Source: JABMMZ01 sp040386935 (lineage in GTDB: Bacteria > Bacteroidota > Bacteroidia > NS11-12g > UBA955). Taken from it: 64,000 nt of DNA. How positions within the stretch are numbered: the first letter of the stretch is position 1; every line of letters starts with the position of its first letter. The translations under genes and the position numbers were made by a program. Shown in pieces: positions 9,507 through 17,663 of the stretch. The DNA lies in the NCBI GenBank assembly GCA_040386935.1, contig JAZKEQ010000016.1, positions 68,963 through 132,962 on the forward strand, in the 5' to 3' direction. Below the pieces are notes generated by a model, which made no database searches, was not told the DNA's origin, and was given only the letters and a program-made list of their open reading frames with translations.

Positions 9507-10643
9507 ATGAAGCGATACAAAAAAGCATTCAGAAAAATACACCTCTGGCTCGGACTCACCTCCGGGCTGGTGGTGTTTATCATCGCCATCACAGGTTGCT
9601 TGTATGCCTTTCAGGAAGAGCTGCAATTTGCCACACAATCCTACAGATATGTTGCACCGCAAAATCAAGCGTATTTACTGCCAAGTCAGTTAGGGGCCAT
9701 TGCGCAGAAACAGTTGCCTGACAAGCTTCTACACTCTGTTAAATACAACGAAACCGACTGTTCAGTCGAAGCTATTTTTTATCACTATGAACCATCCTAC
9801 TATTACACCGTTTATCTGAATCCTTATACCGGTAAAGTGCTGCATGTACAGAATATGGAAGAAGGTTTTTTTCGTTGGGTGTTGGATGGGCATTTTTATC
9901 TGTGGTTACCGCATGAAGTTGGTCAGGTAGTAGTCGCTATTTTTACCCTTATTTTTTTGGTCATGGTCATTACCGGTTTAATCCTTTGGTGGCCGGCCAA
10001 TAAAAAAGTGATAGGGCAGCGCTTGCGTTTTAAATGGAAAATTACCACCACCTGGAAACGCAAAAATTTCGACTTGCACAGCATCACAGGATTTTACATT
10101 TCACTCATCGCATTGGTATTTATTATTACAGGGCTGGTATGGGGTTTTCAGTGGTGGGCCTATGGGTATTACAAAGTAATGGGAGGCGAAAAATCATTGG
10201 TGTACAGCGATGCGGTGTCTGTTAAAAATAGTGCAGTGCCGGCACAGTATCCATTGGATGCCATTTATCAGAAAGTAAAAAACGAAACACCCAATGCGGT
10301 ATCCATAGAAGTGCATCCGCCTGAGACTGAAACATCGGGCATAGCAGTGAATGTCAATATGGATAAAGGCACTTACTGGACCATAGATTATCGCTACTTC
10401 GATCGCTATTCGCTGAAGGAAATTACGGTGAACCACATTTACGGCCGCTATAAAAATGCCACCATGGCCGATAAATTAATGCGCATGAATTACGACATAC
10501 ACACAGGTGCCGTATTGGGATTTGCCGGAAAAGTATTGGCGTTTTTAGTGAGCTTGCTCATCGCTACTTTGCCTATTACGGGTTGCATTCTTTGGTGGAA
10601 TCGTAGAAAGAAGGAGTTCCTTAAAACAAACACTCCACTTTAA
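9507..10643 (+). CDS. PepSY-associated transmembrane protein (siderophore reduction/utilisation type)
   Basis: A 378-residue inner-membrane protein of the PepSY_TM/PiuB family. Four membrane spans are clear: HLWLGLTSGLVVFIIAITG (residues ~12-30), VVVAIFTLIFLVMVITGLILWW (~140-162), FYISLIALVFIITGLVWGF (~195-215) and VLAFLVSLLIATLPITGCILWW (~345-366). Periplasmic PepSY-like segments lie between the first and second and the third and fourth spans. Conserved histidines lie near the spans (KIHLWLG, DGHFYLW, DLHSITG, DIHTGAV), consistent with haem or metal binding. Relatives are encoded next to ferric-siderophore receptors, and some reduce or release iron from the siderophore; that role is inferred here. 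It overlaps the convergent gene at 10621 by 23 bp. Confidence 0.87.
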   Translation: MKRYKKAFRKIHLWLGLTSGLVVFIIAITGCLYAFQEELQFATQSYRYVAPQNQAYLLPSQLGAIAQKQLPDKLLHSVKYNETDCSVEAIFYHYEPSYYYTVYLNPYTGKVLHVQNMEEGFFRWVLDGHFYLWLPHEVGQVVVAIFTLIFLVMVITGLILWWPANKKVIGQRLRFKWKITTTWKRKNFDLHSITGFYISLIALVFIITGLVWGFQWWAYGYYKVMGGEKSLVYSDAVSVKNSAVPAQYPLDAIYQKVKNETPNAVSIEVHPPETETSGIAVNVNMDKGTYWTIDYRYFDRYSLKEITVNHIYGRYKNATMADKLMRMNYDIHTGAVLGFAGKVLAFLVSLLIATLPITGCILWWNRRKKEFLKTNTPL

Positions 10644-11367
10644 ATTCCATCCTTCGGGCACTGATGTATTTTATGGTACTTGGTACGTTCCACCTAACAT
10701 AGTCTTCCTTCATGTCCTGACTTTTATAACCAAGCATCATGCTGAAAACATTTTGATTTGCGGTTCGGTATGATCGGCCAAAACCGAATCCAAAATTGAG
10801 ACCACCGTACTTCACTGTATTGGGTTCTGTCAGGCTGAAACCATAACCGGCATTGGCGTACAGAAACATAGATTTGGGCTTGTTGTTGAAATACTCTCTG
10901 AAATCTAAAGTAGTAACAGCCAATGCTGTTTCGTAATAACTGTAAGGGTCGAGGCCAATTGAAAAACCTGCCTGAGCATTTTTACCAATCCGTTTTAATG
11001 CATTGAATCGTGCCACAAAACTTGAAGTAGGATAAAACCCATCAGAGCCAAGCGAAATACCGAATTGATAGCCGCATACCCAACCGCTGTCGGGTAATGG
11101 GCGTTTGATAACATTTAATCGACCGGGGCGGTTTATCGCCACAGGATTCGTTTCACTGAAAGTGATTTCGGAAATTTCACTGAGATTAATTTTAGTAGCC
11201 AATCCATATTGCTTAATAATAGCAAATGAATCGGGCACCACCTTTATCAATTCTGCTTTTATCTGTAAACCATTTTTTAATTTAATGATGTACAAATCTG
11301 TTTGTTGGGCATTGCAATTGATAATGCCGACAAAAATAAAAGAAGCAATCAGGATGAAATGTCTCAA
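10621..11367 (-). CDS. Hypothetical secreted protein, probable outer-membrane beta-barrel
   Basis: A 248-residue protein with a signal peptide (MRHFILIASFIFVGIINCNAQ). Residues ~25-75 look like a small beta-sheet module often found at the N-terminus of Bacteroidota proteins that handle an 'ITLKNG' type motif (LYIIKLKNGLQIKAELIKV, then INLSEISEITFSE). From ~95 on, alternating glycine- and aromatic-rich strands (CGYQFGISLGSDGFYP, LYANAGYGFSLTEPN, GLNFGFGFGRSY) suggest a porin-like beta-barrel that ends in phenylalanine. I cannot assign a function. Its 3' end overlaps the end of the PepSY gene, which is transcribed towards it. Confidence 0.7.
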   Translation of the reverse strand: MRHFILIASFIFVGIINCNAQQTDLYIIKLKNGLQIKAELIKVVPDSFAIIKQYGLATKINLSEISEITFSETNPVAINRPGRLNVIKRPLPDSGWVCGYQFGISLGSDGFYPTSSFVARFNALKRIGKNAQAGFSIGLDPYSYYETALAVTTLDFREYFNNKPKSMFLYANAGYGFSLTEPNTVKYGGLNFGFGFGRSYRTANQNVFSMMLGYKSQDMKEDYVRWNVPSTIKYISARRMEFKVECLF

Positions 11368-11424
11368 AATAATAAATTTGTTTTATTGACCAAAATTAGC
11401 TTATTTCGATTAAAATAGTTCATT

Positions 11425-12669
11425 ATGGCTAAAAATATTTTCGGAAAATTGTTCGCTATTGCCACCATAGCTTTTGTGTTTAATGGTTGTGAAGATAAGT
11501 GTTACTACTACCAGGAAGAAATAGAGTATCAGGAAATTTTGACCAATGTAGATGAGGTTAAAAATTCGTTTGAGGTCGTGGCCGATTTTGCCATTAAGAA
11601 ACCGGGCAATATTTATTCCTACCAATCCTATTTATTCGTTGCCGAACAAAACGAAGGCATTCATATTCTCAATAATACCAACCCGGCCAGCCCTGTGCCG
11701 CTTAAGTTTATTAAGCTGAAAGGCAATGCTAATTTTGCTGTTGCCAATGATGTGTTATTGGCTGATAATGGAGCAGATTTATTGTCTATTAATTTCGCTG
11801 ACCTCAATAATATTAAAATAGAAAAAAGAACAGAAAATGTGAATCCGGATATTCTGCGACCTGATAATAAAATTCTGTCGGGGTATAAAGAAGTAAAAGT
11901 AAAACGCAAAATACCTTGCGAAGACAATAACCGATTCGGAAGTAATCAAAGTATAAGTCCAGTGTTCTCATCAAGTGCAGGTGGAGGAGGTACTGTAAGC
12001 ACAGGCAAAGCAGGCTCTATGGCCAAGTTTGCGGTAGTCAATAACTATTTGTACATCGCCCATTCAGCTGTTCTGCAACCGCTCAATATCAGCGATCCAT
12101 CCCATCCAATTAAATTACAGAAAATTCAATTTAGTTCAGATAACATCGAAACCATTTTTCCGTATAAAGACTATCTGTATTTCGGAACCAGTTCAGGGGT
12201 GTTGATTTACGATTGCAGCAGTAATCCGGAAGTGCCGGTTTATCGCAGAACCTTGTCACATGCTTTGGGTTGCGACCCCGTTGTAGTAAGTGAAGATTTC
12301 TGTTTTTCTACTGTGCGCAATGGTACTGCTTGTCGCTGGGGAAATACCATTAATTCCCTGTATGTTTTCAATGTAACCGATGTCAATAAACCATTTTTTG
12401 TAAACGAAGTTGGTTTAACAAACCCATATGGATTAGGTGTAAAAGACAATCTCCTTTTTATTTGCCAGGCCGAAAGCGGCTTGAGCGTTTTCAATTGGAA
12501 TAAATTAACCGGGCAGGTAACTTTGAAACACAACTATCCGGATATTCACGCCTACGATGTCATTGTGAACGACAATACACTGATCGTCACTGCTGATAAT
12601 GGTTTGTTTCAGTTCGACTGTACCGATCCTGATAATATCAAGTATCTGGCCACCTTGTCTAATTTCTAA
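11425..12669 (+). CDS. Lipoprotein with LVIVD-type beta-propeller repeats
   Basis: A 414-residue protein that starts with a lipoprotein signal (lipobox FNGC, Cys22), so it is probably anchored in a membrane facing the periplasm or the surface. The body has recurring units with the pattern 'x-D/N-x-x-YV/FIA...GLxIxDxSNPxxPxxL': SYLFVAEQNEGIHILNNTNPASP, YLYIAHSAVLQPLNISDPSHP, YLYFGTSSGVLIYDCSSNPEVP, SLYVFNVTDVNKP and LLFICQAESGLSVF. These match LVIVD repeats, which fold as a beta-propeller. A glycine/serine loop interrupts the first third (SSSAGGGGTVSTG). Function is unknown; ligand binding or scaffolding is likely for the family. It is followed by two terminator-like repeats. Confidence 0.78.
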   Translation: MAKNIFGKLFAIATIAFVFNGCEDKCYYYQEEIEYQEILTNVDEVKNSFEVVADFAIKKPGNIYSYQSYLFVAEQNEGIHILNNTNPASPVPLKFIKLKGNANFAVANDVLLADNGADLLSINFADLNNIKIEKRTENVNPDILRPDNKILSGYKEVKVKRKIPCEDNNRFGSNQSISPVFSSSAGGGGTVSTGKAGSMAKFAVVNNYLYIAHSAVLQPLNISDPSHPIKLQKIQFSSDNIETIFPYKDYLYFGTSSGVLIYDCSSNPEVPVYRRTLSHALGCDPVVVSEDFCFSTVRNGTACRWGNTINSLYVFNVTDVNKPFFVNEVGLTNPYGLGVKDNLLFICQAESGLSVFNWNKLTGQVTLKHNYPDIHAYDVIVNDNTLIVTADNGLFQFDCTDPDNIKYLATLSNF

Positions 12670-12720
12670 TCCAAAGGATTAGACCCTGAAGCGTAAAACC
12701 CTGAGAAAATATTTATAGAA

Positions 12721-12748
12721 AAACCCTGAATTCAATTCAGGGTTTTTT
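12721..12748 (+). terminator. Intrinsic terminator of the LVIVD lipoprotein gene
   Basis: A perfect 11-bp inverted repeat (12722-12732 with 12734-12744, effectively a short A/T-rich loop) runs into six T. It lies ~55 bp after the stop codon. Confidence 0.8.
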
Positions 12749-12835
12749 CGTTTAAAGGACATGGGAGGCATTGTATTCCACCCGTTAAAGTGTTCGACCC
12801 TGAATGCGTAAAACCCTGATAAAATTAATAGAAAA

Positions 12836-12862
12836 AACCTAAATCTATTTTAGGGTTTTTTC
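12836..12862 (-). terminator. Second, bidirectional terminator copy
   Basis: An imperfect hairpin centred near 12848 with A-rich and T-rich flanks sits immediately downstream of the minus-strand stop at 12873. It can serve the convergent membrane protein gene as well as the plus strand. Confidence 0.5.
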
Positions 12863-12872
12863 TGCTTCAGGG

Positions 12873-14123
12873 TTACCCCTTCAATACCGTTAATATATAA
12901 CTGTAATCCCAGTCGGTGCTGTACCAGCAATCGTCATAGCCGTATATGAATAATATATTGTAGGCGATTAAGGCGATGCCTACTATTGAACAGGCAATTT
13001 TAACAGGGCGCGATTGTTTCAAAATCATCTGAATAAGTGCTGCTAATCCGAACACAAAGAAGGGATAAAAATCAATAAAGGAACGGCCGCCATAGGCACA
13101 ACCAAAGCCCCACGACCACCACGAAGCGTGCACATAAGTAATGATGACAAAAAGCCCCAACACCAACCACGAAAACTGTTTGCCAAGCGGCTTGAAATAC
13201 AAACCTATTAAGGCAAAAATAATAATAGGCGAGTAAGTAATGAATCCATTGTTGGCAGCAAACAACACTTTCAATACCTGAGGATTTTTCCAATAAATAA
13301 AACCCTCGTTGCCGTACGAGTACATCAACCAATGCCCGCTGGCATAGTGCCAGTAAAACAGTTGCGGCAATATAATGGGCAGTGATAATAACACCCCAAT
13401 GAGGTAATATTTAAAAGGAACAGTTTGTAAAATCCCTTTTCCTTTTACCACCAATCCAAAACCAATGAGTGCAGCTACCAAAGTAATATTGGTAGGGCGT
13501 ATCAAAAGTATTAAAGCGCACAGTGGAATAATGAGCAACATTTTTTTGGCAGAAAAATGTTGAATCAAATACAATAAAAGCGAAGCCAGAAAGAAAGTGT
13601 ATACATGCGAAAGTCCCGGATGCTCGATGCTGTAATAGTATAAATTGGTGCAGGCAAAAATGGCAAAAAGTGCCATGATGGTAGCCGTGTTGGTAAAGTA
13701 ATGGCGCATTACCGCATATAATAAAAACAAACCTAGCATTAAATAAAACACACCTGAAAACAACATGCCGTTTACATAGGGTTGAGTAAATCCATTGGCC
13801 TCAGTACCCGATAGTTTACAATAAGCATGGGCAGCAAAAAAGAAAGGCGCTTGTAAAAAAGTAAGCCCACTGGTGTATTTGGTAAAAATAATCTGCTGAT
13901 CTTTTCTAATCGCGAAACCATTGCCTGTTTTTGTGTCTATGCTATCAGGCAATTGGTCGTATTGCCAGTTGTAAATGAACGTAGCGGGCAGGTATAGGTA
14001 ATACCCCGCTGCATCAGCCCACATGGTGCTTTTGTAAGTAAGGGGTTTGTATTTCGAATTCATGTTCAGTGATAAGTACATGCCAACGGCATACAGGCAT
14101 ACAAACAAAAGAATCCGCTTCAT
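12873..14123 (-). CDS. Polytopic membrane protein, probable GT-C type glycosyltransferase
   Basis: About 416 residues with at least nine hydrophobic spans, e.g. MKRILLFVCLYAVGMYLSL at the N-terminus, then MLFSGVFYLMLGLFLLYAV, ATIMALFAIFACTNLYYY, KMLLIIPLCALILLIRP, YYLIGVLLSLPIILPQLFY and YSPIIIFALIGLYF. A first extracytoplasmic loop carries acidic residues (MWADAAGYYLYLPATF), the usual place for the catalytic or metal-binding acid in GT-C enzymes such as the GT39/PMT group. The family call rests on that layout, since I see no unmistakable signature. Two in-frame ATGs compete: 14129 (MNMKR) and 14123 (MKR). A -7 box at 14135-14142 would place the transcript start almost on the first, so I prefer 14123. 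It stands alone on the minus strand between plus-strand genes. Confidence 0.65.
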   Translation of the reverse strand: MKRILLFVCLYAVGMYLSLNMNSKYKPLTYKSTMWADAAGYYLYLPATFIYNWQYDQLPDSIDTKTGNGFAIRKDQQIIFTKYTSGLTFLQAPFFFAAHAYCKLSGTEANGFTQPYVNGMLFSGVFYLMLGLFLLYAVMRHYFTNTATIMALFAIFACTNLYYYSIEHPGLSHVYTFFLASLLLYLIQHFSAKKMLLIIPLCALILLIRPTNITLVAALIGFGLVVKGKGILQTVPFKYYLIGVLLSLPIILPQLFYWHYASGHWLMYSYGNEGFIYWKNPQVLKVLFAANNGFITYSPIIIFALIGLYFKPLGKQFSWLVLGLFVIITYVHASWWSWGFGCAYGGRSFIDFYPFFVFGLAALIQMILKQSRPVKIACSIVGIALIAYNILFIYGYDDCWYSTDWDYSYILTVLKG

Positions 14124-14134
14124 ATTCATTGCTT

Positions 14135-14142
14135 CAAACTTA
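14135..14142 (-). promoter_or_regulatory. -7 promoter box for the membrane protein gene
   Basis: TAAGTTTG on the minus strand matches TAnnTTTG and ends only five bases before the ATG at 14129, which implies a leaderless or very short-leader transcript. Confidence 0.5.
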
Positions 14143-14153
14143 TTGAAAATTTA

Positions 14154-14180
14154 TGATAATGGTGAATATTGGTATATTCG
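14154..14180. repeat. Dispersed motif, copy 1 of 3
   Basis: GATAATG, two variable bases plus AATATTGGTATATT, then CG. It has the same core as the copies at 15661 and 21557. It lies 42 bp before the DUF3592-like gene. Confidence 0.7.
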
Positions 14181-14221
14181 AATCCGAATAAATAAAAATG
14201 AACACTTCATTTATAAATTGA

Positions 14222-14755
14222 ATGACAACAAAAGAAATAATAATTAACAGGCTATTATTGCCCTTAGCTTATGTGCTGGCATGGGTAGGTGTTTATTCCC
14301 TGCCCAGGCGAATGTTTAATATTGGTGGTGATAATGGGATAGAACCCTGGATACTTTTAGCAATATTTTTTATTGGACTGCCCCTGTTTTTAAGATTCAT
14401 CCTTAAACAAAATGGATTCTTTGGCGACACGTTGAAAGCAATCGTCTATGGTTCGGTTTTTTTAGCCATTCCGTTTGTAATCCTTATTCATTCCGAAGAC
14501 AATGAAGAGTTGAAGAAATATGGCGTACAAACAACAGGAGTCATTGACAAGGCGTGGTTGGTAACTCAAAAAAATAGAGGTTCAACATGGAGTGTCAAAG
14601 CTAAGTATGTTGTTAACGGTATATGTTATCATACAACTACTCAAGACGATGACAATAAAACGCTTCAATATGGAGATACAGTAGTGGTGATTTACTCCTC
14701 AAAAACACCTGAGATGAGTGAAATCAAAGAATTGAAAGAATACTATAAGAAGTAA
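14222..14755 (+). CDS. Small membrane protein with DUF3592-like C-terminal domain
   Basis: A 177-residue protein with three probable membrane spans: LLLPLAYVLAWVGVYSL (~residues 10-26), WILLAIFFIGLPLFLRFIL (~43-61) and AIVYGSVFLAIPFVILI (~75-92). The C-terminal ~80 residues form a soluble beta domain (GVQTTGVIDKAWLV, WSVKAKYVVNGICYHTTT, LQYGDTVVVIYSSKTPEMSEI). That order of a 'G-V-I' strand, a 'V-x-Y-x-V-x-G' strand and a 'GDxVxVxYxxxxPxxS' strand resembles DUF3592 domains. Function unknown. The A+T-rich composition and the repeat just upstream mark it as the first gene of the accessory region. No operon partner is evident; the methyltransferase follows after ~110 bp. Confidence 0.6.
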   Translation: MTTKEIIINRLLLPLAYVLAWVGVYSLPRRMFNIGGDNGIEPWILLAIFFIGLPLFLRFILKQNGFFGDTLKAIVYGSVFLAIPFVILIHSEDNEELKKYGVQTTGVIDKAWLVTQKNRGSTWSVKAKYVVNGICYHTTTQDDDNKTLQYGDTVVVIYSSKTPEMSEIKELKEYYKK

Positions 14756-14867
14756 GGAGATAACACAAGCGATAAATTATGTTGGTACAGGAGATTATTT
14801 TTTTAAAATTGACAGCTGTTAATTACACTGAGTTTACCTATTATTAAAGTTGATAAGACAATAAGCC

Positions 14868-15539
14868 ATGCCCCACATTAATAACGACCCAACCATGGAC
14901 GACAGATATACAGAAACATTTAAAACCTGGAATAAAGTGGCTTTGCTCTACCAGGACAAGTTTATGGACTTAGACTTGTATAACGACACCTATGATTTTA
15001 TTTGCAACACCATTACTAAAAATAAAGCCAAACTATTAGAAATTGGTTGCGGACCGGGCAACATTACAAAGTACCTGTTATCTAAACGCCCCGACTTTGA
15101 TATTTTTGGAATTGACATTGCACCCAATATGATAGCATTGGCGAAAGTTAATAATCCAACTGCAAGTTTTGGCGTAATGGATAGCAGATCCATTCACGAA
15201 ATTTCATCAACCTATGACGGCATCATTTGTGGTTTTTGTTTACCTTATCTATCACAGCACGACAGCCAAAAACTGATTGCCGACAGTTATAATTTACTGA
15301 ATGAAAATGGACTGCTTTACATCAGTTTTGTTGAAGGCGACCCCAATAAATCCGATTATCAAACGGCTAGCAGTGGCGACAGAACATACTTTTACTTTTA
15401 CAACTTAGACGACCTGAGCGCACAACTTCAAAAAAACAACTTTGAGAACATTAAAGTGTTTAAAGTGGCCTATAAAAAAGCTGAAAATGAATTTGACACA
15501 CATACAATTTTAACAGCCAATAAAAAGACGATAGCATAA
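14868..15539 (+). CDS. Class I SAM-dependent methyltransferase
   Basis: A 223-residue methyltransferase. SAM-binding motif I is LLEIGCGPGNITKYL (~residues 57-71), followed by the acidic end of beta 2 (DIFGIDIAPNMIALAKV) and a motif with the substrate-side loop (YDGIICGFCLPYLSQHD, where ubiquinone/tellurite-type methyltransferases have 'D-x-I-x-x-x-x-x-L-x-x-L'). The C-terminal strand pair (YLSFVEGD-like, then TYFYFYNLDDLSAQL) is typical of Methyltransf_25-type small-molecule enzymes. The target is not known. The start at 14868 is the first ATG; 14895 (MDDRYTETF) is also possible because the first nine residues are not conserved in character. It lies between two copies of the dispersed motif. 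Confidence 0.82.
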   Translation: MPHINNDPTMDDRYTETFKTWNKVALLYQDKFMDLDLYNDTYDFICNTITKNKAKLLEIGCGPGNITKYLLSKRPDFDIFGIDIAPNMIALAKVNNPTASFGVMDSRSIHEISSTYDGIICGFCLPYLSQHDSQKLIADSYNLLNENGLLYISFVEGDPNKSDYQTASSGDRTYFYFYNLDDLSAQLQKNNFENIKVFKVAYKKAENEFDTHTILTANKKTIA

Positions 15540-15660
15540 CAGGCGTTTAGCTCCGCTCAATAGGAGGTGTCCTTATAAAATCTATCATCAACGTTTATGG
15601 AATTTTGATTAGGTTAACAAAACAGATATTTAGGCCTGCCAAGTTTTTTGTAAAATATTG

Positions 15661-15687
15661 CGATAATGGATAATATTGGTATATTGC
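15661..15687. repeat. Dispersed motif, copy 2 of 3
   Basis: GATAATG, GAT, AATATTGGTATATT, GCGGGT. It shares extra flanks with copy 3: GTTTTTT ~22 bp upstream and TGCATATAyATA downstream. Confidence 0.75.
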
Positions 15688-15980
15688 GGGTAAATATTAG
15701 GCAGTATAAAACTTCTCCAATTCACCCATTAGTAGATGTATTGGAGCATGTTTTGAAGAAAAACTGCATATATATATAAGTTAGCACTCACCCTAAAAGA
15801 CTGACACGACCGACAATAAACGAACAGAAAATTGACAAACAAAAAGCCAAACTTCGAAAAATTTAAAGTGCTGCAAGCCGAAACACAATCCAACGCTTTT
15901 GCAGCACATTTAATTTTGCCCAACCTCACCATATAATCGACATTATTGCAATTTAACAAAAAAGCAAACAACGAATTAAC

Positions 15981-15988
15981 TAAATTTG
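15981..15988 (+). promoter_or_regulatory. -7 promoter box before the AlkB-helicase operon
   Basis: TAAATTTG matches TAnnTTTG and ends four bases before the ATG at 15993, so the operon mRNA would be leaderless or nearly so. Confidence 0.5.
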
Positions 15989-15992
15989 TGCT

Positions 15993-16628
15993 ATGGAACA
16001 TTCAGACCTTTTTGGTAATATAATTTCGACAAAGGCTAGCCCTAAAGCAAAATCAGGGCTAACTGTACTCGAGAATGGTGAATACCTTTTTTATCCCGAC
16101 TTCTTTACTAAGTCGGAGAGTGAAATTTATTTGCAAAAACTCAAAAATGATATTGAGTGGAAACAAGAATCAATGAATATGTATGGTAAACAAATTGCTT
16201 TTCCACGCTTGACAGCGTGGTATGGAGACAACGACAGACCATATTCATTTTCGGGAATTACATTAACCCCCCAAATTTGGACTAAAGAACTTCTTGAAAT
16301 AAAAGAAAAAATTGAACCTATATCCAACGTTCATTTTAACAGCGTTTTACTAAATCGTTATCGTAACGGAAACGATTCTATTTCATGGCACACAGACGCA
16401 GAAAAAGAACTAGGACGAAATCCAATAATTGCATCAGTTAATTTTGGAGCTACAAGAAAATTCCAACTTAGACACGTTAAAACAAAAGAAAAGTTAGAGA
16501 TTGAATTGACAAACGGAAGCCTTTTGATAATGCAAGGCGAATTGCAACACTTTTGGCAACACCAAGTACCCAAAACAAACAAAATTGTATATGATAGAAT
16601 AAACCTAACTTTTAGAGAAATAAAATAA
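15993..16628 (+). CDS. alkB: AlkB-like 2-oxoglutarate/Fe(II) dioxygenase
   Basis: A 211-residue AlkB-family dioxygenase. The iron ligands are visible as H133-x-D135 (SWHTDAEKELG) and H190 (HFWQHQVPK). The 2-oxoglutarate clamp is R202-x5-R208 (DRINLTFRE). The substrate-lid residues PRLTAWYGD (~71-79) and the FNSVLLNRYRNGNDSI strand place it near the ALKBH2/3 branch that demethylates 1-meA and 3-meC in DNA or RNA. All catalytic positions are present, so it should be active. The stop is followed one base later by the start of the helicase gene, and the gene opens a tight four-gene operon. AlkB may repair alkylation or remove a methyl mark; its linkage to a helicase and a methyltransferase favours a role with nucleic acids in that set, which is inference. 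Confidence 0.9.
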   Translation: MEHSDLFGNIISTKASPKAKSGLTVLENGEYLFYPDFFTKSESEIYLQKLKNDIEWKQESMNMYGKQIAFPRLTAWYGDNDRPYSFSGITLTPQIWTKELLEIKEKIEPISNVHFNSVLLNRYRNGNDSISWHTDAEKELGRNPIIASVNFGATRKFQLRHVKTKEKLEIELTNGSLLIMQGELQHFWQHQVPKTNKIVYDRINLTFREIK

Positions 16629-16629
16629 T

Positions 16630-17661
16630 ATGCCATACTATTTTAATTTACCAGTTATTACAGATTTAACTCCTGACCAGCAAAGAGCAGTTGATGAAAC
16701 AAGACCACTCGCATTATCGGGTGGACCAGGAACAGGTAAAAGTGTTGTGAGTTTGTGGAGGCATATCAGAAACCACGCAACAGGTGTAAGAAATAGTCTG
16801 TTGCTTACATATACAAAAACCTTAGAACATTATTTAAAGGCTTCCGCAAGTACGCAAAGTGAAAATGCAGGTGAAAGTATCTCTAGATTTGACAAAAATT
16901 CTAGTCAATTTGTTGGCTATGAAGAAATAATCATTGACGAAGGACAAGACATTAATAAATCTAGATTTGAACTCTATTTTAAATATGCAAGTCTTATCTC
17001 TTATGGTGCAGATGAGAGACAAAGTATTTATATAACCCAAGAAGAACTTAATGAACTTTTTAATTGGTTTAATACCGACAAAAGATTTCAAGCCAATGTT
17101 CCTATAACTTTAAATAGGAATTTTAGAAACTCCAAAGAAATTCTACTTTTTACAAGATCGATATTTCCTAACTATATGATTCCTCAAAATACAATTAACG
17201 GAGCTACTTCAACGAATTTAAAACCTATTTTGAAATTAAACATAGGTTGGGACGTTGAAGAACAAGTTAATGATATTGTAGATATAATTAATGATTTTCA
17301 AAGCGATACAAACAATATTGCTATTTTAGTACCTACAGTAGCAATGGTAAATAATTACTATCAACATATAAGAAATTCATTGGATAAAAGTATTGATGTT
17401 ACGAAGCATCAGAACAAGTTAGATAAATTTGAAGGATTGTCAGGAGTTCACGTTACAACTTTTAAATCTTCGAAGGGAACAGAATTTGATACAGTTATAA
17501 TTCCAGAATTCGATAGGTTTAGTTGGTTTTTACAAAATGGTCATACTGTAAAAGAAAATGATTACTATGTGGCATTTACAAGAACTAAAACAAATTTGTT
17601 TTTACTTTGCAGAAATGGATTTCCAAGTATTGGGGATAGAAACACAGTAACAATAGAATAA
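16630..17661 (+). CDS. Compact UvrD/Rep-like superfamily 1 helicase or ATPase
   Basis: A 343-residue protein with SF1A motifs in order: Q-motif LTPDQQRAV (13-21), Walker A GGPGTGKS (31-38), motif Ia LLLTYTKTLEHYL (~57-69), Walker B DEGQD (103-107, the E-G-Q-D form in place of DEAQD), motif III GADERQSIY (125-133), motif IV LNRNFRNSKEI (~160), motif V VTTFKSSKGTEFDTVIIPEF (~278-297) and motif VI YYVAFTRTKTNLFLL (~320-334). At 343 residues it is about half the size of UvrD. Only ~33 residues separate motif Ia from Walker B and there are no 1B/2B insertions, so it is a minimal core; it may be an ATP-driven translocase or switch and not a processive helicase. It lies one base after alkB and two bases before the next gene. 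Confidence 0.85.
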   Translation: MPYYFNLPVITDLTPDQQRAVDETRPLALSGGPGTGKSVVSLWRHIRNHATGVRNSLLLTYTKTLEHYLKASASTQSENAGESISRFDKNSSQFVGYEEIIIDEGQDINKSRFELYFKYASLISYGADERQSIYITQEELNELFNWFNTDKRFQANVPITLNRNFRNSKEILLFTRSIFPNYMIPQNTINGATSTNLKPILKLNIGWDVEEQVNDIVDIINDFQSDTNNIAILVPTVAMVNNYYQHIRNSLDKSIDVTKHQNKLDKFEGLSGVHVTTFKSSKGTEFDTVIIPEFDRFSWFLQNGHTVKENDYYVAFTRTKTNLFLLCRNGFPSIGDRNTVTIE

Positions 17662-17663
17662 TT

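Larger units (their letters stand above)
12681..12862. repeat. Two direct copies (~68 bp) of a terminator-containing unit
   Basis: Copies at 12681-12748 and 12796-12862 share the order GACCCTGAA, GCGTAAAACCCTGA, AATAGAAAAA and a hairpin ending in AGGGTTTTTTC. Copy-to-copy distance is 115 bp. The second hairpin has drifted (CCTAAAT against ATTTTAGG). Confidence 0.75.
15540..15992. other. 453-bp gap with repeat copy 2 and an inverted repeat; no gene seen
   Basis: An A+T-rich gap at the left border of the four-gene operon. It holds copy 2 of the dispersed motif (15661-15687), a TGCATATATATA tract (~15767-15778) that also follows copy 3, and a perfect 9-bp inverted repeat GTGCTGCAA/TTGCAGCAC (15868-15876 and 15899-15907). 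A minus-strand reading frame at 15729-16001 has no family character and crosses the alkB promoter, so I do not call it. Confidence 0.6.

Noticed and set aside
15540..15600. Integron attC-like start (TAACAGGCG) after the methyltransferase gene
   Set aside because: No matching R-box partner or attC fold could be traced, and no integron integrase is present. A single short match is not enough.
15781..15800. CIRCE-like half site TTAGCACTC
   Set aside because: The second half GAGTGCTAA is missing at the required 9-base spacing and there is no heat-shock gene next to it.
15729..16001. Minus-strand reading frame upstream of alkB
   Set aside because: It crosses the alkB promoter box and start, has low-complexity content and no domain or start-site support.
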